DNA of 64,000 nt from Narthecium ossifragum (lineage: Eukaryota > Streptophyta > Magnoliopsida > Dioscoreales > Nartheciaceae), in contig OY986973.1 of NCBI GenBank assembly GCA_963920575.1, positions 8,071,601 to 8,135,600 of the forward strand. The letters are read 5' to 3'. The notes under the pieces are model-generated. The model did not search any database. It was not told the origin of the DNA and saw only the letters and a program-made list of their open reading frames with translations. Position numbers and translations under genes: made by a program. Shown in pieces: positions 33,780 to 45,224 of the stretch (the stretch's first letter is position 1; each line of letters opens with the position of its first letter).

Positions 33780-36059
33780 TGTGAGGACCTGTCCCTCTAC
33801 TTCAGGGTCGACCGGCTGGGTCGGACCCGTGACTCGTTTGATTGTTTCGCGTCGAGCGCGCAATCCGGTGGATCGTATTGTTTCTTGAACCGCAAGGGCA
33901 ATTTGGTAAATTGCGCCTTGTCGGTTTGTGTTCACACCCGCGTGGTGCATACACAGCCTCTGATTGTTATTTGTGTTTGATTAGATTCTCATAGGCGTTC
34001 TCGATCGGAATATCGGAGCTCGATCGGAAGATCGAAGCTCGATCGAGAAGGATCAAGATGGGCGGTCGGATTGCGACACTGTAGCTGGTCGGATACTGTA
34101 GCCAGTCAGTTACTGTAGCTACTGTATAATACCCCCCTCTCTCTTCTCCATCTTCTCTTTTTCTCTCTGCTTCCCTTGTTTTTCCGGCGACCTTCTTCTT
34201 CTCCGTTCTCCCTCCTCCGGCCACCGTTTTGGACGTTCCAAAGCTCGTTGGATCCGTGGCGATGTGAGGAAGATCCCTGGTGTGCTTTGGAGCTTTGTTG
34301 GTGACTGGTTTGCTAGGAATCAACTGAGAAGTGCGTTTCCAGTAGGTTTCTACCTACGAGAGTTGTTTTTGGGTTTTCTCTAGATCTAGCCGGTAGATCT
34401 TAGTGTTCTTTGTATTTTTGGATGACTCTTGTTTAATATAATTTCTGGTCTAAGTTTCATAGGTTTTGGTTGAGATTTTAGTAGGATTTAAGCATGTTTA
34501 ATCTCGGATTTTCCGGTTTCTGTTGTTCTTGAAGAACAGCCGGTTTGCGGTGAGGTTTCCGATCCGTACATGCATGTTCTTGGGTTGTGATGAACATAAG
34601 AGTTGTAGAGCTTTAGCTCTACTCTCAGACACAACTTATGTCAGAATTTTCTGATTTTCCTACGATTTGGAATGAATTTCGTACGGGTGGGCTGTGTTGC
34701 AGCAAGTAATGGTAAGTTAGTTTGATTAGCGGTTTTGATTAGTGTTTTCCTGTTAATCCAGCCGTTGGATGTTTCCCGAATTTGGATATATTGATCCCGG
34801 CATGTTGGTCTACTGAAGTCTAAGTTAGATCTCAAATCCGACGTTGTTTCGACCTCGGATCGACGGGGTCAATTAGCCTCTAAGTAGAGGATTTTTTTTT
34901 TATTTAAATAATATTATTTGTTCGAAACATATAATATTATATTTTACTGTTCATCAGCGTTTTTGGGGTTGCTTCCTATTGCAGGAGTCCGCGGTTGATG
35001 GTCGTGGTACCGTCGTAATGCCGGGACCCGCTGCGGATCGGCTGGCAGCTGTTGGTAGTACCGCTGCAGCTATTCAGTTGGACTTATATGATGTTTTATC
35101 ATACTGTTGCATGCTTACCTCTTATCTGTGTATGTTCATAGCATGTATTCTCTGTTGTGCATTAGTTGCATGGTTAGGGCGTGGGTGATCTGTAGGTCGC
35201 CGTCCCGAGGCTGAAAGCTCGGATTTAGCCCTAGGACTCGGGTTGGGTAGTTTGGATCCGATTCAAATTGTGGTGTCTAGTCAAACTTGATGATAGGCTT
35301 AAATGACTGGTACACCTGTTGGTTGATGATTGTAGAGGTCGTGTCAGCCTCGAGTCGGATGCTGAGTTGTAGCCGGTGTCCTACTGTGTTGACCATTGAG
35401 TAGAGGGGTTGACTACTTACCGGTGCTATTTCTCGCCTGCAGTGTCGTTCCCTGCTTGTGGGCCATCAGTGTTAGTCCTGCTTACTGAGTGTGACATGAC
35501 ATGTGACCAGTTGTTCTGGAAGACCATGATCGTGGGCCTCAGGGACACGCGGTGGGGTTATGGGACCCCTGTATACATCCAAGTCTTACTTGAGGGCGAC
35601 ACTGTTGTGTTTCTCTCTTCCTTCTGTGTGTCGTAGTGTAGAACCCTACTGAGCTTTATCTCACTCCTACCTGGGTTGCGTTTTGCAGGTGCAGGCATTA
35701 GCTCCTCTTTGGTGGCCCCTACCGGGCAGTTGGTCGGCAGTGCGGCGGCGCCAGACGGAGTCTGAGAGGTGGTGATCTTTTACTGCTTTTAAACTCTTGG
35801 TTAGTTAGTCTCCTACGGGAGTATAAATGTTGTATTTGAATCTTCCCCTCTCCGATAATATGTATATTAAATTCACTTGGGTTTTGTAATATGTGGTTCG
35901 AGGTTTCTTTAATTATAGTTTTAAATTGAGGGTGCTTGTGTTGAATTGTTAGGGAGACCAATAGGTTAGAGGGAACCCTCGCCAATATTTTTCACGTTTC
36001 GTTAGGTTCCGGTTTGCGTCGCGCGGCCCGGTTGGGCTTTCGCGGGTCGGGGTGCGACA
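33780..36059 (+). mobile_element. Solo chromovirus LTR (family B, 2280 bp) in element E pol
   Basis: Runs from TGTGAGGACC to GGGTGCGACA and is flanked by AATAA on both sides (33775-33779 and 36060-36064). Sequence on the two sides joins the RT and RNase H regions in one local frame. It contains CTCGATCGGAAGATCG-type motifs near 34012-34050, then a TATA-like CTGTATAATA near 34120. Confidence 0.9.
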
Positions 36060-36064
36060 AATAA

Positions 36065-36971
36065 TACCTGTTTGACAGCTTTTAAAACTATCCGTGATTT
36101 ATTATCTGTCGCACCTATAGTTCATGCACCTGATTATTTTCTACCTTTTGAACTTATGTGCGATGCTTCTGATTCTGTCATAGGAGTTGTGTTATGACAG
36201 CGAGTAAAAAAAATCCCACATGTGATTTATTATGCTAGAAAGACCCTCTCCGAATCTCAATTGAATTATACCACTACTAAGAAGAAATTATTAGCCGTAA
36301 TATTTGCATTGGAAAAGTTCCGTCCCTACCTCCTAGGTTCCAAAATCCTTATCTATACAGATCATGCCGCTCTGCGATATCTTTTAACTAAAAAGAATAC
36401 CAAACCTAGACTGATTCGATGGATATTGCTTTTGCAAGAATTTGATCTAGAGATTAGGGATAAGAAAGGCTCAGAAGATGTAGTTGCTGATCAGTTGTCT
36501 CACCTTCCTTTGGAACATATTTTTGATAACACTCATGTTGATACGTCCTTTCCCGATGAGCATCTCTTTCAGGTGACTCGTCTTTCACAGCATTGGTATG
36601 CACATATAGTGAATTATCTTGTTTCAGACAAGCTTCCTGATTCATCGTCTAAAAATGCTAAAGATAGATTCTTTTCTCAGATTAAATATTATATTTGGGA
36701 AGACACTGAGTTATTTAAACATTGTTCTGATCAAGTCATTAGAAGATGTGTGCATGAGTCAGAAGTTCATGACATTCTCACTTTCTGTCATACACATGCA
36801 TGTGGTGGTCATTTTTCAGGAAAGAAAAACGTTGCAAAAGTTCTGGAAAGCGGATTCTATTGGCCTACAATTTTTAAGGATTCTTATAATTTTTGCCAAT
36901 ATCTTGCATTCGAAGTAAAAAAACTGGAAATATGTCTCGTAGGAATGAGTTGCCTCAAACTCCGATTTTAG
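36065..36971 (+). pseudogene. Element E RNase H and integrase zinc finger
   Basis: RNase H motifs [34 protein letters not shown] and [10 protein letters not shown] are visible, with a TGA near 36195 breaking the frame. An HHCC integrase finger follows ([11 protein letters not shown] with a decayed second Cys region near 36895). Confidence 0.75.
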
Positions 36972-37900
36972 TTGCTGATATTTTTTATATATGGGGTATC
37001 GATTTTATGGGACCCTTTCCACATTCCTTTTGTTTTCAGTATATTCTTGTCGCTGTTGACTATGTTTATAAATGGGTAGAAGCTATAGCAACCAAGTCGG
37101 ATGACCACAAAGTTGTGATTAAATTTCTTCAAAGTAACATCTTTTCTCGATTTGGCTGTCCATGTGCGATTATTAGCGATAGTGGTTCTCATTTTAATAA
37201 TTAAAATTTTGCTTCCATCCTTAGAAAGTATTCTATCACACATAAAGTAGCCACTCCCAATCATCCTCAGACTAGTGGTCACGTAGAACTTTCTAATAGG
37301 GAAATAAAGCACATATTAGAGAAGACCGTTCGTATTAATCGCACAAATTGGGCCACTAAGCTAGACGATGCACTTTGGACTTACAGGACAGCTTATAAAA
37401 CACATATTGGTATGTCCCCATATCGACTAGTTTTTGGTAAGCCTTGTCATTTACCTGTAGAATTAGAACATCGAGCTATGTAGGCTATTAAAAAGCTCAA
37501 TACTGATACCAATGTCGTCACAACATATAGGAAACTGAGTTTATGTGAACTTGAAGAAATTCACAACGAGGCATATTTGAATTCCAAAATTTATAAAGAT
37601 AAAACAAAGGCCTTCCATAATAAACACATTTCAAGGAGGTCTTTTGACGTCGAGCAGAAAGTTTGGCTTTTCAGTGCTAAATTGCGTCTTTTCTCAGGAA
37701 AATTACGTTCTAGATGGTCGGGGCCTTTTATTCTAAATAGAGTATTTCCACATGGCGCTATAGAAATTTGACATCCACACACGAATGAAATTTTCACTGT
37801 TAATGGGCATAAATTAAAACATTATGTGGAGGACATTGTTCACGGCGATGTGATTGAGTCCGTTGAACTGACGGGCCCAAGCTATCACTAACCTCCTATA
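36893..37900 (+). pseudogene. Element E integrase core and C-terminus
   Basis: [11 protein letters not shown] and [10 protein letters not shown] give the first two acidic residues of the DDE core. A TAA at 37202-37204 interrupts, then [19 protein letters not shown] continues to the third acidic residue. WSGPFILNRVFPHGAIEI near 37720-37770 is the family's C-terminal module. Confidence 0.75.
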
Positions 37901-38094
37901 GGGGCGTCTAGCAAACGACGTAAAATTACGCGCTTCCTGAGAGGCAATCCAATTTTATGAAATTTTTCCCCATAGCTTTTCAGATTTTTTTAATTTTTAG
38001 GAATTTTTTCCATGATTTTTCTGATTTATCTATAAGTTTTAGGAAATTTTCTATAAGAATAATAACAATTACTTGAAAATTGAAAATTCCCGGT

Positions 38095-38220
38095 TCACGG
38101 TCGACCGTTGCATCCACCGTGTGCCTCTGTCATGAGAAAGACTTCTCAGGGTCGATGCGACGATCGACTGTCGCCTTCTCAAACAAATCCTTTTGTCCAC
38201 CGTCGAATCGACCGCTAATG
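38095..38220 (+). repeat. LTR-type palindrome cassette inside element E
   Basis: Contains ACGGTCGACCGT-like motifs and a stretch (GCCTCTGTCATGAGAAAG, then TCTCAGGGTCGATGCG) closely matching the LTR cassettes of A1 (30135-30180) and D (25815-25860), but here downstream of pol and not in an LTR. Confidence 0.7.
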
Positions 38221-38655
38221 ATATTTTTTCTACTAGAGCGGATCTACCATCGGATTTCAATCTACTCCTACTTTTTTTCCTACTCTAACTCCAATTTTAG
38301 TCCATCCACTATTTAACTCCGCCCTTTCTTGACTTCCTATCTCATCCCTTGCGTTTCGATCTCTCTGTTGATCTACTTGCGTTCCTGCTCTGCTCCTTCG
38401 TCTGCTTCCTCTCAGCGACCAACCTGATCACCTCTTTCCTTCGTCTTCCATCCTTCCTCCTCCACCCTCTTCCACCTTTCCGACGTCAACCCCTCCTCTC
38501 TTCAAAATCTTCTCTTCCGACACCGGTGTGCTCCGCCTTTCCGTCCGAGTCCTCACTCTGTTCCTCTACTATGCCCTGCGACATGTTTTCGCTCAATTAT
38601 TCGCAGACACGCCTCGCGCCCCTCGTCAGGCCTAGCCAAATCACTAAATTTCGAT

Positions 38656-38973
38656 ATGTCTCGATCGAGCCAAGCCTCCTACTCTTCTGATGATAGTCCG
38701 CCCCACTCCCCGATGTCTGAATTCACACCTGGATCTCCACTGTCGCAGGCATCGTGGTTCTCCTCAGACGATGACTCCATGAGCACTGCCGATTCCCCGC
38801 CACCAACGGTCTTATGCTTTCCACCTAGAGTAATTTCTGAATCCGCTGCACCTGTTGATTCCTCTGATGCCTATCCCGCTGGTGTTGAGTTCTACGGGCC
38901 GTTACCTCCTGCGGATCTATTTGCCCGCATCATATATGACATTCAGCATGCTCCAAACCTTGATGATCCCTAG
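38656..38973 (+). CDS. Small Ser/Pro/Asp-rich ORF downstream of element E pol
   Basis: The 105-codon ORF starts MSRSSQASYSSDDSPPHSP and is rich in Ser, Pro and Asp, without membrane segments or recognised domains. Upstream lie the palindrome cassette (38095-38220), a TATA-like CTATTTAACTCC near 38310 and a CT-rich leader. Some Athila/Tat elements carry extra ORFs in this position; whether this is one, or a captured host piece, cannot be told. Its integrity amid decayed pol is notable but may be chance. Confidence 0.35.
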   Translation: MSRSSQASYSSDDSPPHSPMSEFTPGSPLSQASWFSSDDDSMSTADSPPPTVLCFPPRVISESAAPVDSSDAYPAGVEFYGPLPPADLFARIIYDIQHAPNLDDP

Positions 38974-39544
38974 GTATGTTTCCAGAGTCCCGGTAGTTCA
39001 ACACTCGTAGTGCCTCCACGTTCCTTGATTGATCCTGCTTCTTGATCCTGCTCTTTTAATGGAGATGCTAGTGTAGTGAGCTTTTATTTTTCCTTTTGGA
39101 TTATATTTTCTACTTTGACTCATATAGATGACTGATCATCAAAGTTTTATGCTCAATAAATACAAAGGATCTTCAAAGTTTTATACCTTTCAGCTTATCT
39201 TTTACTATATTTTTCATTCAAATATATTTGGTATTTTGGAAAGGTATTTTTATAGCAGGTGTTCCTTTGGAAATCATTACGGGGCGTATTATGCAAATCT
39301 TATATAGATCGATCATGGGGTTATTCTTAAGCCTTTATATATGTCTCTCTTATAACATGATGATTTTTATGATTTTATTCTTTTAGTATCTTCTAGAGAC
39401 ATTACTTTATTCAGTAGCGACGTTTTTGTTGTGTGGGCGATATGATGGTCTTAATGCGCGCAATGACTACACATAGCACGGTACTATGGTGATCTCTACT
39501 CTTTATTCCTTCCTTTATTTTTATGATTTAGTGTAATTGGGGAC

Positions 39545-40110
39545 AATTACATTTAAGTGTGGGGTAGATTCTAGGAATTTAATTCTTATTATTGTTTTTA
39601 GAAAATGAAATATTATATATTCCTTGAATTATGTCAAAAGAATAAAATTATGATATGATTTGACAAATATGCTTGTTTTATAAATTTATTTTATGAATTA
39701 TTCGGAGACTTGTATGTCATATAAGTGATAGTAAATTTTTGCTATGCATGACATTATTTCTATCCTTTAACACTTTTATCATGATTTAAGGATAGCTTGA
39801 CATATCCTAATGCACATGTTCACTTTCACATGTTTAAGAGTTGAGATTAGATTCTAAACATGATACTATGATAGATTTACAGTTTTATATCATGTCAAAG
39901 AAAATAAATGAACATATGCAATTATCTGAATATAAAAAAAGATGGATTTTCAACTTAGTAATCAGGCAGTGTGCCTAACCAGCATGGTGTTCGCATAAAA
40001 CAGCTGAAATTCTTGCAAAAAAATAAAGGGTTTCATACTTAGTAACCGGGAAAGGTGCCTAACAAGGTGTGTTGTTAGTGTAAAATAGTTGCAATTCCTG
40101 CAGAAAAAAA
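39545..40110 (+). repeat. 3' UTR structures of element E
   Basis: A TTAAGTGTGGGG tract near 39556 resembles a plant gypsy purine tract. At 39950-40110 two diverged units share ACTTAGTAA(C/T)C, TGCCTAAC and GTAAAA, a decayed version of the motif pair in A1 (29130-29312). Confidence 0.55.
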
Positions 40111-40246
40111 AAAGAAAATGAAAAATGAAAAAAAAATATAATAGATAATGCTATGTGATAAGTGCAAAATATGTGTTTGAATAGGATTGTGATCTTGAAT
40201 AGTTGAAGTGTTTATATATGATTGATACTCTGAAGCATGGGAACCC

Positions 40247-41625
40247 TGATAAATCACTAATTATTCCTAATTAAACCCCCTAAATTACCTTTGTTAGACC
40301 AAGAGCAGGTGTATTTGATATCCTATTATTTGATTTCAGGTTTAAGTAGGATTTGAGAAGAAATACAAGAAATTCGGCCAAAAATCACTAAATTCTGCAA
40401 AAAGATTGCCTCGTCGACTATTTGGAAATAAATCACCAGAATTCGACAAAACTCAACATATTCTGAAATTCTGGGAGATGAAAGAAGACTTCAAGAGCTA
40501 CAACTTTCATGTTGAATACTTTGTCATATTATCTATAGATTAACGCAAGTTTTGAAGCAAAGTTGGATCTATGAAAACTGAAATTTGATAAATGCTGAAA
40601 TTAATTAATGACATGGCAGTGAGGACCCAGTCAGACCGACTTGAGCGATGGATCGGATTTGAGTCCGATCGATCGCTCAGATGACGTCATCAACACGGAA
40701 TTTAGGAAAATTAGACTTTAAGTTCAATTATAACTCCTAATTCCAGGATTAAGAGTTTCCATTATATAAAGCGGTTGTTCCAGCCGAGTTTCTCATCTTT
40801 TTGATATCTTCGGAGAGGGAATTAAGGTGAAGACGATGAGGATGCGGATGGTGACAACTTCCTATTCCAAACCGATGGCGTCATGCAAAAGATGAGTTGT
40901 TAATTATTGTACTTAGGATTATTCATGAAACCCTAGCGTAGATTTCTATCTTCTTTGGTTTGAATCTTGTAATCTTCTCAAGACATGATCTTATGAATAT
41001 GCTTTTCAATGTTAATAGAGTTGAGGGAACAGAGTTCCTTGACATATTTTCAATCATACATGATTTCTGTGACTGATTGTAGAGATTCATATGATGGTTT
41101 TCATGCGATTTATGATTTGCTATTGAGATAGGTTATGCTATGCTAGAATAGGTTGTGCCAAGCCCATTAGGAGTAGAATAAAGTAAGGTAATTGTAGGAT
41201 CGAAGACAACCTATACCAAGAAAGAAAGGTTATGCCATTAGGAACATAAATCTTATTTTAGGGATTCATGTGAGCTTGTAGTTATATGATCCATAATGTT
41301 GAGAGAAGAGAATAAGAGGATAGCTACAGAAGATGAAAACTAAACTTAGGCGGATTGAGTAATTCCTAAGTCACTTATCCATTGATTGAAATTGATCAAC
41401 CTTTTATTTCTTTTCTTTATTAGTTTAGATAACTCCATTCTATCTTTGATTCTTTTCCTTAGTTTTAGGGTTTCGAGAATTGATTTTAATTTCCAATGTT
41501 TTCCTTGTGGATCGACTCCCGGCTTCACCGCCATCCTACCTAGTAGTGTAGTCATTGAATAAGGATTATAAATTTAATATTTGATTGAGTTTGCAACGTT
41601 TTAATGGCACGTTCGCGAGCGATCA
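40247..41625 (+). mobile_element. Solo LTR of family C (1379 bp) in element E
   Basis: Runs from TGATAAATCACT to GCGAGCGATCA with a perfect TSD AACCC (40242-40246 and 41626-41630). It carries GTCCGATCGATCGC near 40663-40676. It sits just upstream of the 3' LTR of its own family. Confidence 0.9.
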
Positions 41626-42029
41626 AACCCCATTCACATACAGGATTGTTAAAGTTATTTTTAATTACGATTAAATATGTTGAAGTGTTGAAAATATGTT
41701 ATGACATATTTTGACTTACTATATTTTTATATGACTATGAGTTGAAAGATTTATTTATGGATATTATTTTTATCTCATGCATTAGAGTTGATGAATATTG
41801 TCATTAATTTCTAATGACATATTTAAGGGGATGTATAGATGTTTGTGGGTATCATCCCTGAAAACTCTCAGGAAACTATAACTCCTCCACTGGGGTAACC
41901 CAGGGATTTAAAGGCTTGTTGCACATGCTAAGTACAATCGTGAGACCTACGAAAGTGGCTAGTTTGATTTATTGTTTTCATTTTATATTTTCTTTGCTCG
42001 AGTACTAGCAAAGTATAACTGGGGGGGTG

Positions 42030-43341
42030 TGATGAGTCACTAAATATTCATACTTAAACCCCTTAATTTACCTTTGTTAGCCCGAGAGTGTTGGTATTTG
42101 ATTGTTTGTTAGTTGCTTTCAAGTTTAATGAAGATTCAAGTTAGAAAATAATGAAAAAGACTAATATGTTGAAATTACGTCACTCCACTGTCAGTTTGGA
42201 AAGAATTCATCATAATCTCTAGATAAATTTTAAATTTTTGAAATTTGGAGGACTCTGAGAAGACATCCATATCTACAACTTTTATGTTGGACACTTTGCG
42301 AGATTCCTGACAGATTAATACCAGTTTTGAAGACTATGAAGGTAAACAGATGCTAAAAACTGGTCCGTCAACCTTCAGAAGAATATTCATCAAATATTCG
42401 AGATAAGTCCAACTATTATCAAATCTTTGGGATAAGACAGATAATGTCCGAATCTACAGCTTTTGTGTTGAGAAAATGTTTTGATTATGAATGGATTGGA
42501 CCCAGTTGCAACCGGAATAGACTGCCAGGAATTAATCCAGGGAATCCGAGCTGTAGTGGGTGTCCAACTTAGCTCAAAATCCTAATTCAGGAAAACACCT
42601 ATAAAAAGGTATTTGTTGGCCGAATATTAGAGGCTCCCATAAAGAGAAAAAAGAAAAATAGGGTTTTGAAGATTTCAAAGAGAAGATGGAGATATGGCGT
42701 GGATCCCAATCATTGTTCATCGAATCTATGGCTTCCATCTCTAAGATGAGTACCTAAATTTTGTACTAGGGATCTCATGAAGCTTTAGTGTAACGTTTCG
42801 GTATTTTTCTAGTTTGATACTTGTATTTGTTTCTAAACATGATATTATAGATATGTTTTTAATGACAATAGAGTTGAGAGGAACAGAGTTCCTTGACGTA
42901 CTTTTAGTCCTACCTGATTTCGATGATTGTTAGTAGAGATCTATAGGATAGTTTTCATGCGGTTTGTGACTACCGATGAGATATTTTATGCTTAGTGACG
43001 ATAGGCTATGCTAAGGTTACCCCGAGGACAATCTATGCTAATTGAAGATAAAATATTCCTTTGGAAAACACTCACCTTCTTTTAGGAATTCATGTAAGTT
43101 TAAGAAGTTATGAATCTATAATGTGTAGATAAGAAAACAAGAGGATAACTAGATAATACACGAAGTGAAACTAAAGTAAATTGAGTAATCCCTAGGTTTT
43201 TTTTTCTCATTAATATATTTCATCTCTTTAATTGCCTTCTTAATTAGTTTTAATTAATCAGTTTCCAAAATCCAAATCCATCCTTCTTTGCTTTAGGATT
43301 AGAGTCATGAGAGTTAATTCTGGTTTCTCCTTAGTAATCAA
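42030..43341 (+). repeat. 3' LTR of element E (family C), right-truncated
   Basis: Starts TGATGAGTCACT after the purine tract GGGGGGG (42021-42027) and is cut at 43341 by a chromovirus LTR. A TATA-like CCTATAAAAAGG is near 42598. No GATCGATC motif is seen where the other family C LTRs have it. Confidence 0.8.
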
Positions 43342-43910
43342 TGTGAGGACCTATCCCTCTACTCCTGGGTCTACCGTCTGGATTGGGCCCGTAGCTCATT
43401 GTGAACCGCAAGGACAGTTTGGTAAATTACGCATTTTCAGTTTGTTTCACACCCGCGTGTGCACACACTGACCGTGTTTGTATTAATGTTTGTTTAGAAC
43501 GGTTAGGTGGACCCGGGATTGAAAGATACGGGCTTGGGCTTGTGTTTTAGCCCAAGTCTAGCTTTCTGGGCAAAAGGGATCGATTTTCCCTTCCTAAGAA
43601 GATCGATCTTCCCTTCCTAAGAAGATCGATCTTTTAGCGCCAGAAAATTAAGTTGGTTCGTCATGAAGGATCGATCTCTTCTTGAGGAGAGATCGATCTC
43701 TCATAAGGCGGTTCGTCCGTCTATAGAGCGAACACGACCCCTTCGTTGATTCTTTTTTTTAAATCCGCCGTTCTTGAGCTGTGATCCGGCTGGATTTAAA
43801 AGAGATTGAGGACGATCCGAGGCTTAGCAGCTGGGATTGAAGCTGCTCTAGTCGCGGTATGGATTCTACCTACTTGCTTTTCCAGGTTTGTGAGTTTTGA
43901 GCTTGGATGT
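43342..43910 (+). repeat. Chromovirus LTR fragment (family B)
   Basis: Begins TGTGAGGACCTATCCCTC like the solo LTR at 33780 and stops where an A-type LTR starts at 43911. Contains several GATCGATC motifs, including a perfect 16-bp palindrome at 43687-43702 and a tandem CTTCCTAAGAAGATCGATCT unit near 43590-43635. Confidence 0.75.
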
Positions 43911-44451
43911 TGATGAATGCATGAAAGTGCACTCTGAATAGCCGTGTAACTAGCTTAATTATTGGATTTTGCATCCTTAATTAGTCTCTTTAGTACTATT
44001 TTTATCCTTATATATTGCTTTACAAAGTTATTTGGAATATGCAGGAAAGTGAAGCTAAAGAAGCAAAGATAGCTCATATTCAACATCAAATCTGTGCCTT
44101 CTTGGAACGAACTAGATGATGCCCCATACATTATTGGGAAGCTCTTGAAGTCTAGTTTCCCAGAGTTTTTACAGCTCATGATTTGGAGTTTTCTAGAGGA
44201 AGATATGCCAATTTTAGTACGAGTCAAGCAGGAGCAAGCAGTTACGGAACAAGAAGATCGATCGGATGCCAAAAGAGATTGATCCTCGTTTTGCCGCTCA
44301 TCCGGTAACAGAAAGTTGACAGAGGACCAATTACAAAAAGATTGATCTGAACCTCGGTGATCTAGAAGTGACCCAGTCTACGGAGAAAGAAGTTCGATCC
44401 TTTCCCGAAGAAGATCAATCTTAGTCGGGGCGGTCCAGTTACGAAAAATGA

Positions 44452-44483
44452 GTAAGTAAAGAAGATCGATCTTCTTTGCTTAC
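44452..44483 (+). repeat. 32-bp near-perfect palindrome in the A2 LTR
   Basis: Arms 44452-44467 and 44468-44483 are complementary at all but one position, centred on GATCGATC. Confidence 0.85.
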
Positions 44484-45224
44484 AAAGATCGATCTCTTTA
44501 CGGATGACCTGAAATGAACAGACCATATTTAATTCAAAGGCTAGGGTTTCTTACCCATATTTAAGGAGGTCGTCCAAAACAGACACCGGGGGGTTCTAGG
44601 GCACTTTTGGAGGAGACCACACGAAGATCTAGGGGTTTTCTTTCTTATCTTTCTTATGAATATTCTGGTTGTTTTTATGATGAGCATGAGTGGTGAATCC
44701 CTTCGCTAAGGGACCAATGTAGCCCTAACTGAATCATTCTATGTTATTGAATAATGCTTATTTAATCAGTTTATATTTCTTCTTTCATTCATTATTATAA
44801 TTGTGATCTTCATACTTTTACTTGGCCACTAGAACTATTGCAGATTGTTTTGTATGAGATTGGGTGAGGGTTCATTCCCTAATCTTGCAGGATCTATGAA
44901 TGCATGAGTTTAAGTCGAAACCGGGTTCAAACTAAGACAATTCTTGGTTCATAATTGTTCTTCAGAGCTTAATGAATTCTTGATTTACACTTAGTTATGG
45001 GTTCATTAGTTAGGGTTAATTGAGGGTACTTGGTGAAGACCGCGGCTGAACGGATCATCATACCGGAAGAACGAATCCTTGGAATTAAATTGAGATGTTA
45101 ATAATTCAATACATAGAATGAGGATTTTATGGTGAAATCGGCACCTTAGTCTCCGTCCATTATATTTCTATCATTTTCTTATTTTGTTATTAGATCTTTT
45201 ATTTTTAATACTTCATATTTCTTA

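Larger units (their letters stand above)
31121..43341 (+). mobile_element. Old Athila/Tat-like gypsy element E (5'-truncated, family C LTR)
   Basis: Begins inside gag, runs through protease, RT, RNase H and integrase remnants, a 3' hairpin, an extra ORF region and a purine tract to a family C 3' LTR (42030-43341) that is cut short by a chromovirus LTR. It is interrupted by a solo chromovirus LTR (33780-36059) and a solo family C LTR (40247-41625), each with a perfect 5-bp TSD. Frameshifts and stops are frequent, so it is not functional. Confidence 0.8.

Noticed and set aside
38349..38690. 113-codon ORF overlapping the small ORF of element E
   Set aside because: It lies in the CT-rich leader, and its hydrophobic composition follows from CT-rich sequence. 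The downstream ORF in another frame is preferred.
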